A DNA stretch of 64,000 bases, taken from NCBI GenBank assembly GCA_013361095.1, contig JAATWA010000001.1, forward strand, positions 930,001-994,000. Direction: 5' to 3'. Below the pieces are notes generated by a model. That model was not told the origin of the DNA, searched no databases, and was given only the letters and a program-made list of their open reading frames with translations. Made by a program: the position numbers and the translations under genes. Of the stretch, positions 41,401 through 49,179 are shown in pieces (position 1 is the stretch's first letter; each line of letters begins with the position of its first letter). This DNA comes from Pseudanabaena biceps. Lineage in GTDB: Bacteria; Cyanobacteriota; Cyanobacteriia; Pseudanabaenales; Pseudanabaenaceae.

Positions 41401-42156
41401 ATGACACCAATTATTGCGCCCGATCTTGAGTCTGTTCCAAAAATTCAAGCAATACCAAAAGAAATATTTTATCCTTCTGAGGATGGTGAACCCTTGGCAG
41501 AGACTTCTGTTCATGCTGATGCGATTATTGCAACGGTTGCAGTGTTACGCAATTATTTAGCCGAAAAATTTGCAGAGCGATCGCCTGTTGTCCTTGCTGA
41601 TCAATTTTTATATTATGCACAGGGTTTTCCTAGATTGCGGGTTGCTCCCGATGTGATGGTGATTTTTGATATTCCGCAACAACCCTATGACAATTACAAA
41701 ATTTGGGAAACAGGGCAAATACCTATTGTCATTTATGAGATGACTTCATCAAGTACCCAAACTCACGACCAATCTAAGAAAAGAGAGCTTTACGAAAGTA
41801 TCGGGGTTTTGGAATATTGGTTATTTGATCCTAAAGGTGAGTGGATTCCTGAAAAATTGCGCGGCTATCGTCGCCAAGCTAATCTGCCAGAGAAGGAAGA
41901 AGACTCTCTTGTTTATGAGGCGATCTCTGATGGCTTAAGTCAAGTTTTAGGTTTGCGCCTCGAAGTCGAAAGCTCTCTGATTAATTTCTATCGTCAAGAT
42001 AATGGCAAAAAGTTGCTAATTCCCAGTGAGTTATTTACTGCTTTGCAGACGCAAACTCAACGTGCCGAATCTGCGGAAGAAAGGGCTAGACTTGCTGAGC
42101 AAGTGGCTCAAAAATTACGTGATCGCTTAGCTGCATTGGGAATCCAAGTACAGTAA
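41401..42156 (+). CDS. Uma2-family (DUF820) restriction-endonuclease-fold protein
   Basis: A 251-residue protein of the large cyanobacterial Uma2/DUF820 family, which has a PD-(D/E)XK-like fold and unknown targets. Visible features: SEDGEPLAETSVHADAI, the VAPDVMVIFDIP strand with the catalytic Asp, the IVIYEMTSSSTQ region with the Glu, the YWLFDPKGEWIPEKLRGYR block, and a C-terminal coiled-coil tail rich in Ala/Glu/Arg (RAESAEERARLAEQVAQ). Many such genes behave as mobile cargo. It is divergent from the PTPS-like gene. Confidence 0.85.
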   Translation: MTPIIAPDLESVPKIQAIPKEIFYPSEDGEPLAETSVHADAIIATVAVLRNYLAEKFAERSPVVLADQFLYYAQGFPRLRVAPDVMVIFDIPQQPYDNYKIWETGQIPIVIYEMTSSSTQTHDQSKKRELYESIGVLEYWLFDPKGEWIPEKLRGYRRQANLPEKEEDSLVYEAISDGLSQVLGLRLEVESSLINFYRQDNGKKLLIPSELFTALQTQTQRAESAEERARLAEQVAQKLRDRLAALGIQVQ

Positions 42157-42287
42157 AATCAAGCCAAGTTTTTGGAAGTTTTAAGGCTATGGTCTCTGCC
42201 GCGAAAAACTATATTGGTCAAAATTTGTGGGGGCGATCGCTGCATCGTAATATTGAGGCAGTAAACATTTTGTGAAAAACAACCCAT

Positions 42288-42698
42288 ATGACCCAGCCCT
42301 CTCAGCAAGATCCAAATCTTTCAGGGCTAACAACAAAGACTGGCAAGCGCACAGAGCGATTATTACTGAATATTTGGGAGCCTTTAGATCTTTTAGGGCA
42401 AGGCTTGATGGGATCTCTATGGAGAACTGTTTATCTCTCAATCCAAGATACGATCGCCCTCGGTGTGTTGTTAAAGCTTCCTAGCTTGGTTGGTCACATT
42501 ATTATCGGCAAAGATTTCGCTAGTTTTGATGTATGTCTACAAGAGAACGCATTAGGTGTATCGCGTTATGCTTGTTTTATAATAATTACAGCCGATTTCT
42601 GCCTGTGGATTATCTTGGCTGGGCGAATAATGGGGAGGTTTTGGGCTGATTTACACGAATTGAAGAGAGATAATAGGCATGGTTCCAATAAACCGTAG
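42288..42698 (+). CDS. Unknown small membrane protein
   Basis: A 136-residue protein that I do not recognise. After a polar 25-residue N-terminus it has hydrophobic stretches at about 45-75 and 93-115 (YACFIIITADFCLWIILAG), with a short basic C-terminus (ELKRDNRHGSNK). Its 3' end overlaps the next gene by 20 bases in another frame, so the two are probably made together. Start: first ATG of the frame at 42288. Confidence 0.6.
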   Translation: MTQPSQQDPNLSGLTTKTGKRTERLLLNIWEPLDLLGQGLMGSLWRTVYLSIQDTIALGVLLKLPSLVGHIIIGKDFASFDVCLQENALGVSRYACFIIITADFCLWIILAGRIMGRFWADLHELKRDNRHGSNKP

Positions 42699-43521
42699 AA
42701 AAGTAAGTCTCTATGAAGAAGCTAAAAATGGACTTAGTTCTTTAGTTTGGCAAACGGCTACTGTATTTGTTGGCTTTATTTTCATGCTCTTACTTACAGG
42801 CGGTAATCCATCTAGTTTTGCCATAACCTTAAGCTTTGTGTTAGGTATTGCTTTTGTCGCTTGGCGTGAACAGAATCGATTCACAAAATTACGGAAAGCT
42901 CCTTTGATAGTACCCAACGAACTATATGGTTCGTTGGGTACTATTAATAGAAGAACGCGGCCACAAAAGAAGGATAAAGATATAAGTATTGATGTCGATT
43001 TTGGGGTAGCCCAATCATTAAACCTAGACTTGAGCAATTTATATTTTAAAGATTCAGGTATTACATTTGGAGGCAGTCAGTTAACTATTCCTTCTACTGT
43101 TTTCCCTAAGCCAACTCCTCTAATAAATGCTTTGCCCAGACAAGTATTAGAGCAGGAATTGCTTTCTTGTAGTCAGCAAACTCAGTTTTTACTACGGCAA
43201 GCCCAAGAACAATTACAACTATCTCAGTTAGTAATTCAACACCAAGAGACTTTAACTCAAACCCTTCAGGCTCGCGTCGATCAGTTGGAGCGTGAGTTAC
43301 AAGACGTTTATAGTAGTAGTGAGGAGTTACGAGATCGCCTCAAGCGTCAACAAAATCACACATCACAACTAAAGGCTGCTCTATTAAGAATGATTGACAC
43401 AACATCATCATTTAAAGATATTTCGGATAAAAACGAAGCTGAAGCTCTTAGATATTTAGAAGCTACTGCTGAGATTTCGTTGCCACATAATGAAACAAGT
43501 CAAACCTTGCGATCAAAATAA
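42679..43521 (+). CDS. Unknown membrane-anchored coiled-coil protein
   Basis: A 280-residue protein. Two TM helices at about 25-65 are followed by a linker (70-120), a beta-rich segment (120-150) and a long coiled coil (155-240, Gln/Leu/Glu-rich), with an acidic C-terminus. It would sit in the membrane with the coiled coil in the cytoplasm, perhaps as a scaffold. The linker residues VPNELYGSLGT are encoded by a 38-bp palindrome. No family recognised. It overlaps the preceding membrane protein gene. Confidence 0.65.
   Translation: MVPINRRKVSLYEEAKNGLSSLVWQTATVFVGFIFMLLLTGGNPSSFAITLSFVLGIAFVAWREQNRFTKLRKAPLIVPNELYGSLGTINRRTRPQKKDKDISIDVDFGVAQSLNLDLSNLYFKDSGITFGGSQLTIPSTVFPKPTPLINALPRQVLEQELLSCSQQTQFLLRQAQEQLQLSQLVIQHQETLTQTLQARVDQLERELQDVYSSSEELRDRLKRQQNHTSQLKAALLRMIDTTSSFKDISDKNEAEALRYLEATAEISLPHNETSQTLRSK
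42907..42944. repeat. 16-bp perfect hairpin inside a coding sequence
   Basis: ATAGTACCCAACGAAC pairs perfectly around TATATG. It lies in frame inside the gene at 42679-43521. Confidence 0.85.
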
Positions 43522-43712
43522 TTAGAGCCTTAAAACGTATCATCGATAACATTCCCACGATCACAAAAATTGTTGAAACCATCAGCAAAGCTTTCGGCAC
43601 AGGATATCCAATACCATTACAAAAATTGTCGAAACCATCGGTAAAGTGATTGACTTTGCAGAGTCAGTATAAAATCAGCGTTGTTAAGCCTTATTTTTTG
43701 AGGAAAAACATT

Positions 43713-44696
43713 ATGGATTTACTGATTAGCTTTGCGATCGGTGCGAGTGTACTTTTTGGCTTTGGCAACTCGTCATTTAAGATCGTCAACCAAGGCGAAG
43801 AAGCCCTAGTCGCCTCCTTTGGTAAGTACAAACGCAAGTTACCCGCAGGCCCGCACTTTATCATTCCTTTCATCGATAGTGTTTCCTATAGAGGCTCGAT
43901 TAAAGAACAAGTTTTAGATATCGAACCGCAGCAATGTATTACCCGTGACAACGTATCGATCACGGCGGATGCGGTGGTGTACTGGCGCATTGTGGATATG
44001 GAAAAAGCCTTTTATCGGGTTGATAACTTGCGCCAAGCAATGACTAACATTATTTTGACGCAGATCCGCGCTGAGCTTGGCAATCTAGAGCTAGACGAAA
44101 CCTTCACTGCCCGCAATAAAATCAATGAGATCTTGTTGCAAGATCTGGACGAAGCCACTGACCCTTGGGGCGTAAAGGTAACGAGAGTAGAGTTGCGCGA
44201 CATCTTGCCTGCCAAGGCAGTGCAGGAGTCGATGGAATTACAAATGACAGCCGAACGGCGCAAACGAGCCGCCATTCTTACTTCTGAAGGTGAACGCGAA
44301 GCCGCTATTAACAAGGCTAGAGGCTTGGCGGATTCGCAATTATTAGATGCAGAATCTTCTCAAAAAGCTGCCATTTTGGAGGCGGAAGGTCAAAAACAAT
44401 CACGGATTTTACGAGCCGAGGCGGAACGTCAAGAGCAGGTGCTTAAGGCTCAGGGTACAGCTCAGGCGATGCAAGTACTATTGCAATCGATGAAGGGTAA
44501 TCCTCAAGCTCAAGATGCATTGCAGTTTTTATTGGCTCAGAGCTACATCTCGATGGCGACTACTGTGGGATCTAGTGACAGTAGCAAAGTCATGTTTATG
44601 GATCCGCGATCGCTACCTTCGACCTTGGAAGGTTTAAAGTCAATCGTGGATATGCCAGAAGTAGGTGACGCACCAAATGGCAATTGGAATAAATAA
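43713..44696 (+). CDS. SPFH/band-7 (stomatin/prohibitin-like) membrane protein
   Basis: A 327-residue protein. A TM anchor at about 2-18 leads into an SPFH domain (about 22-200; [16 protein letters not shown], the [15 protein letters not shown] block, [20 protein letters not shown], and [17 protein letters not shown]). A charged coiled coil (205-270) and a Gly/Ala/Gln-rich C-terminus follow. Such proteins form large rings that organise membrane domains and modulate FtsH or other partners. ATG 43713 is chosen because GAGGA precedes it by about 8 bases. Single gene. Confidence 0.92.
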   Translation: MDLLISFAIGASVLFGFGNSSFKIVNQGEEALVASFGKYKRKLPAGPHFIIPFIDSVSYRGSIKEQVLDIEPQQCITRDNVSITADAVVYWRIVDMEKAFYRVDNLRQAMTNIILTQIRAELGNLELDETFTARNKINEILLQDLDEATDPWGVKVTRVELRDILPAKAVQESMELQMTAERRKRAAILTSEGEREAAINKARGLADSQLLDAESSQKAAILEAEGQKQSRILRAEAERQEQVLKAQGTAQAMQVLLQSMKGNPQAQDALQFLLAQSYISMATTVGSSDSSKVMFMDPRSLPSTLEGLKSIVDMPEVGDAPNGNWNK

Positions 44697-44698
44697 CC

Positions 44699-44773
44699 AA
44701 CTGGTACGCGGCTAAGCCGCGCACCAGTTATACCAAGTAAAGAAATGGCTACGCCATTTCTTTACTTGGTATA
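44699..44773. repeat. Two adjacent hairpins after the SPFH gene
   Basis: Hairpin 1, 44699-44730: AACTGGTACGCGGC-TAA-, one mismatch. Hairpin 2, 44731-44773: ATACCAAGTAAAGAAATGGC-TAC-, perfect 20 bp. The first overlaps the region just after the stop. Confidence 0.85.
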
Positions 44774-44850
44774 ACTGGATTCGTATTAGACTAGACAGAC
44801 GAGGCGCAAGCCCAGTTTAACTTTTGAAAGACTTTCGGATAATTAGCACT

Positions 44851-46437
44851 ATGTTTTGGGCGGATAAATTTGCAGCAGATGCAAGCGGCGATCGCATTAT
44901 AGTTAATGATTCTAAAACCCCCTCTGGGCGCGTCCATGTCGGCTCACTGCGTGGGGTTGTGATTCACGATGCTATTTATCGCGCCCTCAAACACGCGGGG
45001 AAACCTGTCACTTTTACCTATGGTGTGGATGACTACGATGCCCTAGACACCGTACCGCATTATTTAGATCAAGATAAATTTGCGCCATATTTAGGGCATC
45101 CGCTTTGCAATGTGCCTTCCCCTGAAGACTCAGCAACGGACTATGCCAAATACTTCATGGGCGAATTTTTAGAAGTATTTGAGCATTTGGGTGTGCGTCC
45201 TCAAATCTATTACCTGCGCGATCTCTATCGTTCAGGCAAGATGAATCCATATATTGATTTGTTCTTGAACAATGCTCATCTTGTTCGTGAGTCTTACAAA
45301 GAAGTTAGCAAAGCCGATCGCCCCTCAAATTGGTATCCCTTTCAGACCATTTGTGAAAACTGCGGCAAGATCGCCACTACCGTTGTCACTGATTATCAAG
45401 ACGGCAAGGTATTTTATACCTGTCAGCCTAAGGCGATGACCTATGTTGAGGGTTGTGGACATTCAGGTTGGATGTCGCCCTTTGATGGCAATGGCAAGTT
45501 GCCTTGGAAAGTGGAATGGGTGGCTAAATGGGAAATTGTCGGCGTATCGATTGAACTCGCAGGGAAAGACCATTCCCAAAAGGGCGGCTCCCGCGATGTC
45601 GCCAACTCCATTTGTCGCAAGGTCTTAAAGAAAAATCCGCCTACCCATGCACCCTACGAATTTATTTTGGTAAATGGAACCAAGATGAGTTCTTCTAAGG
45701 GAGTTGGTTCTAGCGCTAGAGAAATTGCCGATCTGTTGCCCCCTGAATTGCTGCGCTTCTTGATGTTGCGAACTCAGCCCCGCAGTGTAATTAACTTCTC
45801 TCCCAATTACGACACCGTAGTCCGACTCTTCCGTGATTACGACACCTTGATCGATAAATATCAATCAGACACGGTTAAGGATGAGAAAGCTCTCGAAGAT
45901 CTTGTGCCTCTGATCTATTCGCAACTCAATACAGAAGAAAAAGTTGAGGGCTATCAAGCCTTTGATTTCAGCACCCTAATTTCGCTATTACAAATTCCTC
46001 ACCTTGATCTCGAAGCCGAGATTGCCGCCAGAAGTGCTAACCCGTTGAGCGATCGCGATTGGGAAGTAGTGCGCGATCGCATCAGGGTCGGCAAGAAATG
46101 GCTACAGGACTATGCCGACGAAGAGGAGAAGCTGGTACTGTATCTGGACTCAATGCCTGACAAGGTAAATAACCTCACGGCTGAGCAGGTAACTTATCTA
46201 GAAACTCTGGCTGTTAATCTGGCGGGTGATGTGAACTGGGAAGGCGAAGAGTTGCAAACTTTGCTATTTAGCACTTCTAAGCAAATCGACGTTTCGCAAA
46301 AGAGCGCCTTTGCTGCCGTTTATTACACCTTCCTAAATAAAGAACGGGGGCCAAAAGCGGGTAGTTTACTTTCCTATCTTGATAAATCCTTTGTGATTCA
46401 GCGCATTAAAGACGCGATCGCTCTACACAAAAACTAA
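44851..46437 (+). CDS. Lysyl-tRNA synthetase, class I (archaeal type)
   Basis: A 528-residue class I lysyl-tRNA synthetase, structurally unrelated to the class II enzyme found in most bacteria. HIGH-like motif: SKTPSGRVHVGSLRG. KMSKS-like motif: GTKMSSSKG. A zinc-binding cluster is present in ICENCGKI and CQP..GCGHSG. The C-terminal helical anticodon-binding region is about 350-528. ATG 44851 (MFWADKFAAD) is preferred to the TTG at 44824. It charges tRNA-Lys; whether it is the only LysRS of the genome cannot be seen here. Confidence 0.92.
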   Translation: MFWADKFAADASGDRIIVNDSKTPSGRVHVGSLRGVVIHDAIYRALKHAGKPVTFTYGVDDYDALDTVPHYLDQDKFAPYLGHPLCNVPSPEDSATDYAKYFMGEFLEVFEHLGVRPQIYYLRDLYRSGKMNPYIDLFLNNAHLVRESYKEVSKADRPSNWYPFQTICENCGKIATTVVTDYQDGKVFYTCQPKAMTYVEGCGHSGWMSPFDGNGKLPWKVEWVAKWEIVGVSIELAGKDHSQKGGSRDVANSICRKVLKKNPPTHAPYEFILVNGTKMSSSKGVGSSAREIADLLPPELLRFLMLRTQPRSVINFSPNYDTVVRLFRDYDTLIDKYQSDTVKDEKALEDLVPLIYSQLNTEEKVEGYQAFDFSTLISLLQIPHLDLEAEIAARSANPLSDRDWEVVRDRIRVGKKWLQDYADEEEKLVLYLDSMPDKVNNLTAEQVTYLETLAVNLAGDVNWEGEELQTLLFSTSKQIDVSQKSAFAAVYYTFLNKERGPKAGSLLSYLDKSFVIQRIKDAIALHKN

Positions 46438-46487
46438 AACCCAAGAATTAATTGACGGCGTTTTGCCCTGCCAATAAATTCTTGCTA
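46437..46487. repeat. Decayed hairpin of the CCCAAGA family
   Basis: The left arm AAACCCAAGAATTAATTG is intact, but the right arm has lost several pairs (CCTGCCAATAAATTCTTGC). A degenerate relative of 7101-7153. Confidence 0.75.
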
Positions 46488-46489
46488 AC

Positions 46490-46530
46490 AAAAGAAGAGA
46501 AAGGATGCATGGCATCCTTTCTCTTCTTTT
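46490..46530. repeat. Perfect 19-bp hairpin
   Basis: AAAAGAAGAGAAAGGATGC-ATG- and complement. Between two convergent genes. Confidence 0.88.
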
Positions 46531-46545
46531 GATCCCCCACAAAAT

Positions 46546-46570
46546 AAAAGACTCGGCAAGCGAGTCTTTT
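46546..46570 (-). terminator. Terminator of the cinA-small-gene operon
   Basis: AAAAGACTCG..CGAGTCTTTT hairpin, starting 5 bp beyond the stop of the small minus-strand gene. Confidence 0.8.
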
Positions 46571-46574
46571 AACC

Positions 46575-46739
46575 TTAGCGATGGTCGCGGCGAGAGTTAT
46601 TTCTTACTGGTATAGGAATCAACTCAGGCTGAGGCTGACTTTGACCCAAAAGGGCTTCCAAAACGCGATTTAGAATTTCGCCGATCTCTTTGAGTGCTTT
46701 CTTGATCGCTTTCACTATATTTGGCTCCCTATTGATCAT
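46575..46739 (-). CDS. Small 54-residue protein downstream of cinA
   Basis: A short frame on the cinA strand, starting 10 bp beyond the cinA stop. From ATG 46739 it is 54 residues (MINREPNIVKAIKKALKEIG.., ending in a basic RNNSRRDHR tail). An internal GTG at 46715 has a good ribosome-binding site (AGGGAG, 9 bases upstream) and gives 46 residues, so either start is possible. The central part forms an amphipathic helix (KAIKKALKEIGEILNRVLEALL) followed by a Gln/Pro linker. Terminator directly after. Similar small proteins may exist in cyanobacteria but I do not recognise the family. Confidence 0.6.
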   Translation of the reverse strand: MINREPNIVKAIKKALKEIGEILNRVLEALLGQSQPQPELIPIPVRNNSRRDHR

Positions 46740-46749
46740 CTAGGCTTAT

Positions 46750-48006
46750 TTACCCAATCATAACAAATCTTTTTCTAAACAAATCTAAAGCTGAGCTTAC
46801 AGTTGCCTTTCTAATCCAATTTCTACCTCTAGAGGGATTAAACCGCAACTCGATCGCCTCGACTTTGCCATCAGGATCGGCGATCCCCACATAAACTAAT
46901 CCCACAGGTTTGGACTCTGAGCCACCCGATGGCCCAGCGATCCCCGTGATGCTGATCCCCCAATCAGACTTGAGTTGTTGCTTGATCCCTGTTGCCATTT
47001 GCTCCGCAACGATCGCACTGACTGCGCCATGTTGCTCAAGAATTTTGCGATCGACATTTAGTAAATTAATTTTCACCTCATTGCTATAGCTAATGACACC
47101 GCCGACAAAATAGCTAGAGCAGCCTGATACTTCGGTAATTGCTTCACCCAGCCAGCCACCAGTGCAGGACTCAGCAACGGCTAGGGTTTGATTTTTTTCT
47201 TGCAAGAGGTTACCAACTACACTCGCTAGGGTGTCATCATCAGTGCCATAGCAATGCTCGCCCGTAATCTCTCTAATCTCTGATTCTACAGGTGCAATTA
47301 AAGCGATCGCCTCTTGCTTGGTATTAGCGCGTGCTGTAATTCTAAGTCTTGCCTGTCCGTAATTGGCATAGGGCGCAACCGTAGGGTTTTGCAGATCAAA
47401 CAGGTGATTAACTTTAGCCGCAAGCTCTGATTCGGCAATGCCCCAATATAACAAGACCTTAGAATGAAATGTGCCTTGACCATATTTCGCTTGTAAAAAC
47501 GGAGAGGCGACCTGTTCCCACATCGCATAAAGCTCGCTGGGGACTCCGGGGAAAGTCAAAAACAATAGATTGGGGCGCGGTTCCCAGATCATGCCAGGAG
47601 CAGTACCAATCGGGTTAGTTAAGATATCTGCTCCCTTGGGTAGCAGCGCTTGCTTACGATTATTGGCGGTCAGAGTTCGCCCTGTTTGTGAGTACATTTG
47701 CTGGATATGATCCCAGACTTCGGGACGTTCCTCTAGGGGAGTCTTAAAAAAGCTAGCGATCGCCTCCGTCGTCAAGTCATCGGGCGTAGGACCAAGCCCT
47801 CCTGTAGTAATGATCAAGCTAGAGCGACTCGTCGCAATTTCTAGAGCTTGATGAATGCGATCGGGATTGTCGCCAACTACAGTTTGATAAAAGTGCGGAA
47901 TACCCAGAAGGGCTAGTTGTTGGGCGATGTACTGAGAGTTGCTATTTACAATTTCTCCTAGCAACAACTCAGTACCAATACATAAAATTTCTGCGCCGAA
48001 TGTCAT
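46750..48006 (-). CDS. cinA: CinA family nicotinamide-nucleotide amidohydrolase
   Basis: A 418-residue CinA protein. The N-terminal COG1058/MoCF domain (about 1-170; GAEILCIGTELLLGEIVNSN, TTGGLGPTPDDLT) is an ADP-ribose pyrophosphatase-like fold; the C-terminal CinA/PncC domain (about 250-410; VAESCTGGWLGEAITEVSG, GISITGIAGPSGGSESKPVG) deamidates nicotinamide mononucleotide. Together they salvage NAD. Start: ATG 48006 (MTFGAEILC) matches the family N-terminus; the longer frame upstream runs into a palindrome. A small gene follows in the same operon. Confidence 0.93.
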   Translation of the reverse strand: MTFGAEILCIGTELLLGEIVNSNSQYIAQQLALLGIPHFYQTVVGDNPDRIHQALEIATSRSSLIITTGGLGPTPDDLTTEAIASFFKTPLEERPEVWDHIQQMYSQTGRTLTANNRKQALLPKGADILTNPIGTAPGMIWEPRPNLLFLTFPGVPSELYAMWEQVASPFLQAKYGQGTFHSKVLLYWGIAESELAAKVNHLFDLQNPTVAPYANYGQARLRITARANTKQEAIALIAPVESEIREITGEHCYGTDDDTLASVVGNLLQEKNQTLAVAESCTGGWLGEAITEVSGCSSYFVGGVISYSNEVKINLLNVDRKILEQHGAVSAIVAEQMATGIKQQLKSDWGISITGIAGPSGGSESKPVGLVYVGIADPDGKVEAIELRFNPSRGRNWIRKATVSSALDLFRKRFVMIG

Positions 48007-48039
48007 AGATTTAGGCTCACGAATAAAGTAATTATGATT

Positions 48040-48082
48040 CAAATTTTTGATGGCGCGGCGCAGCCGCGTCATCAAAAATTTG
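48040..48082. repeat. 20-bp hairpin upstream of cinA
   Basis: CAAATTTTTGATGGCGCGGC pairs with its complement with one wobble around GCA-type loop. It lies in the cinA 5' region. Confidence 0.8.
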
Positions 48083-48123
48083 GTAAATCTCACTCAAACA
48101 AAAAAGATTGTATTGCACCATGT

Positions 48124-48160
48124 AATTGTGTTGTGGGCGCGAATCGCCCACAACACAATT
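48124..48160. repeat. Perfect 16-bp hairpin AATTGTGTTGTGGGCG
   Basis: Perfect around CGAAT; lies between the cinA start and the khpA stop. Confidence 0.85.
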
Positions 48161-48171
48161 TTCGTTCAAAC

Positions 48172-48198
48172 AAAAAGGGGTGCATTGCACCCCTTTTT
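48172..48198 (-). terminator. Terminator of the rpsP-khpA operon
   Basis: AAAAAGGGGTGC-ATT-GCACCCCTTTTT, 3 bp beyond the khpA stop, ending in a T run on the minus strand. Confidence 0.92.
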
Positions 48199-48200
48199 TG

Positions 48201-48554
48201 TTAATTAATTTCTTTACGCTTTGGCTTTTCTACGTTGATGCGTGGACGCTCAACTTCTAGATTTTGTCTTTCGGTTTCTCGATGATCATCAAAGTTTTCG
48301 CTAGGGTTAGGATCGATTACCTCTAATCGGGCTTGATGTCCAGCCTCTTCACCCGCAGCCATGATCACTGTCCGAACTGCTTGGATAGTTCGTCCTCCCT
48401 TACCAAAAACTCGCCCTCGATCTTCTGGATCGAACGCGACTCTGATCCAGACGCGATCGCTTTTGCTGTTTGACTCCAAATCTACCCGCAAGGCATCTGG
48501 ATGAGCAAGCAATGGTTTTAGCAAAAAACTGATTAAGGCGTTGTAGTCTGGCAC
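48201..48554 (-). CDS. khpA: KH-domain RNA-binding protein KhpA
   Basis: A 117-residue single-KH RNA-binding protein. The KH fold with GXXG loop is visible: FDPEDRGRVFGKGGRTIQAVRTVIM. A ~40-residue charged C-terminal tail (HRETERQNLEVERP..) is longer than in most KhpA proteins. It lies 29 bp downstream of rpsP in the same operon, an arrangement conserved in many bacteria. Probably chaperones RNA or affects translation; partner KhpB not seen here. Confidence 0.9.
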   Translation of the reverse strand: MPDYNALISFLLKPLLAHPDALRVDLESNSKSDRVWIRVAFDPEDRGRVFGKGGRTIQAVRTVIMAAGEEAGHQARLEVIDPNPSENFDDHRETERQNLEVERPRINVEKPKRKEIN

Positions 48555-48583
48555 AAGATTTAAATTGGCACAAGTTGGAGAAA

Positions 48584-48832
48584 TTAGGCAGTAACTAACT
48601 CGAATACTTTTGCTTTTTCGAGAATGCGACGTACGGTGTCAGTAGGTTGTGCGCCTTTTTTAATGCGATCGACGATCGCAGGTACATCAAGTCTGGTTTC
48701 TTTGGTGCGTGGGTTATAGAAACCGAGTTCTTCTAGGGGGCGACCATCGCGACGGCTAGTACTGTTTACAGCAACGATGCGATAGCTGGCTTCAAATTTT
48801 TTGCCAAATCGCTTTAATCTCAACTTCATCAT
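48584..48832 (-). CDS. rpsP: 30S ribosomal protein S16
   Basis: An 82-residue ribosomal protein S16: [35 protein letters not shown] and [13 protein letters not shown] are diagnostic. First gene of the rpsP-khpA operon. The second Met is an equally possible start. Confidence 0.97.
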   Translation of the reverse strand: MMKLRLKRFGKKFEASYRIVAVNSTSRRDGRPLEELGFYNPRTKETRLDVPAIVDRIKKGAQPTDTVRRILEKAKVFELVTA

Positions 48833-49177
48833 GGGTTTATGGCTTTTTTCGGATTGATCTAGTTCAATATTTTAGCAGGCTTATCAATATAACATTATTT
48901 CTAACTCGTTGATCTAGCAATTCTCAATTATGAAAATTTTGCCTTGATCTAACGGCAGCTATTGAGAATAATGGCAATAGCTAAACTTGAAAAGCCGATG
49001 CTTTCGTCGAAAATTTTACGACTTAGGCAAATCAAAAGTCATGATGAGAATTGTTGCTGAAGACAAGTGACTATCGCGAGAGAGTCCCTATGGGTTTAGC
49101 AATTCTGATGTACTCCCCCATTGACCATCTTACTGTTTTGACTAGAAAATCAAAATAGAAATCTACAATAGATTTCT
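48833..49177. other. 345-bp gap between divergent rpsP and a kinase gene
   Basis: It holds a degraded relative of the three-arm element: AGCAATTCTCA near 48918 and TGAGAATTGTTGCT ending near 49055 form its ends, with no clear internal hairpins. Further right is the hairpin at 49155-49179. No gene or clear promoter is seen. Confidence 0.5.
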
Positions 49178-49179
49178 AT
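49155..49179 (+). promoter_or_regulatory. Perfect 11-bp hairpin covering a start codon
   Basis: ATAGAAATCTA-CAA-TAGATTTCTAT. Its last two bases are the AT of the ATG at 49178, so a folded mRNA leader would hide that start; ATG 49190 stays free. Confidence 0.65.

Noticed and set aside
48007..48093. 29-residue N-terminal extension of CinA
   Set aside because: The extension crosses a hairpin, while MTFGAEILCIGTE at 48006 is the typical CinA N-terminus.
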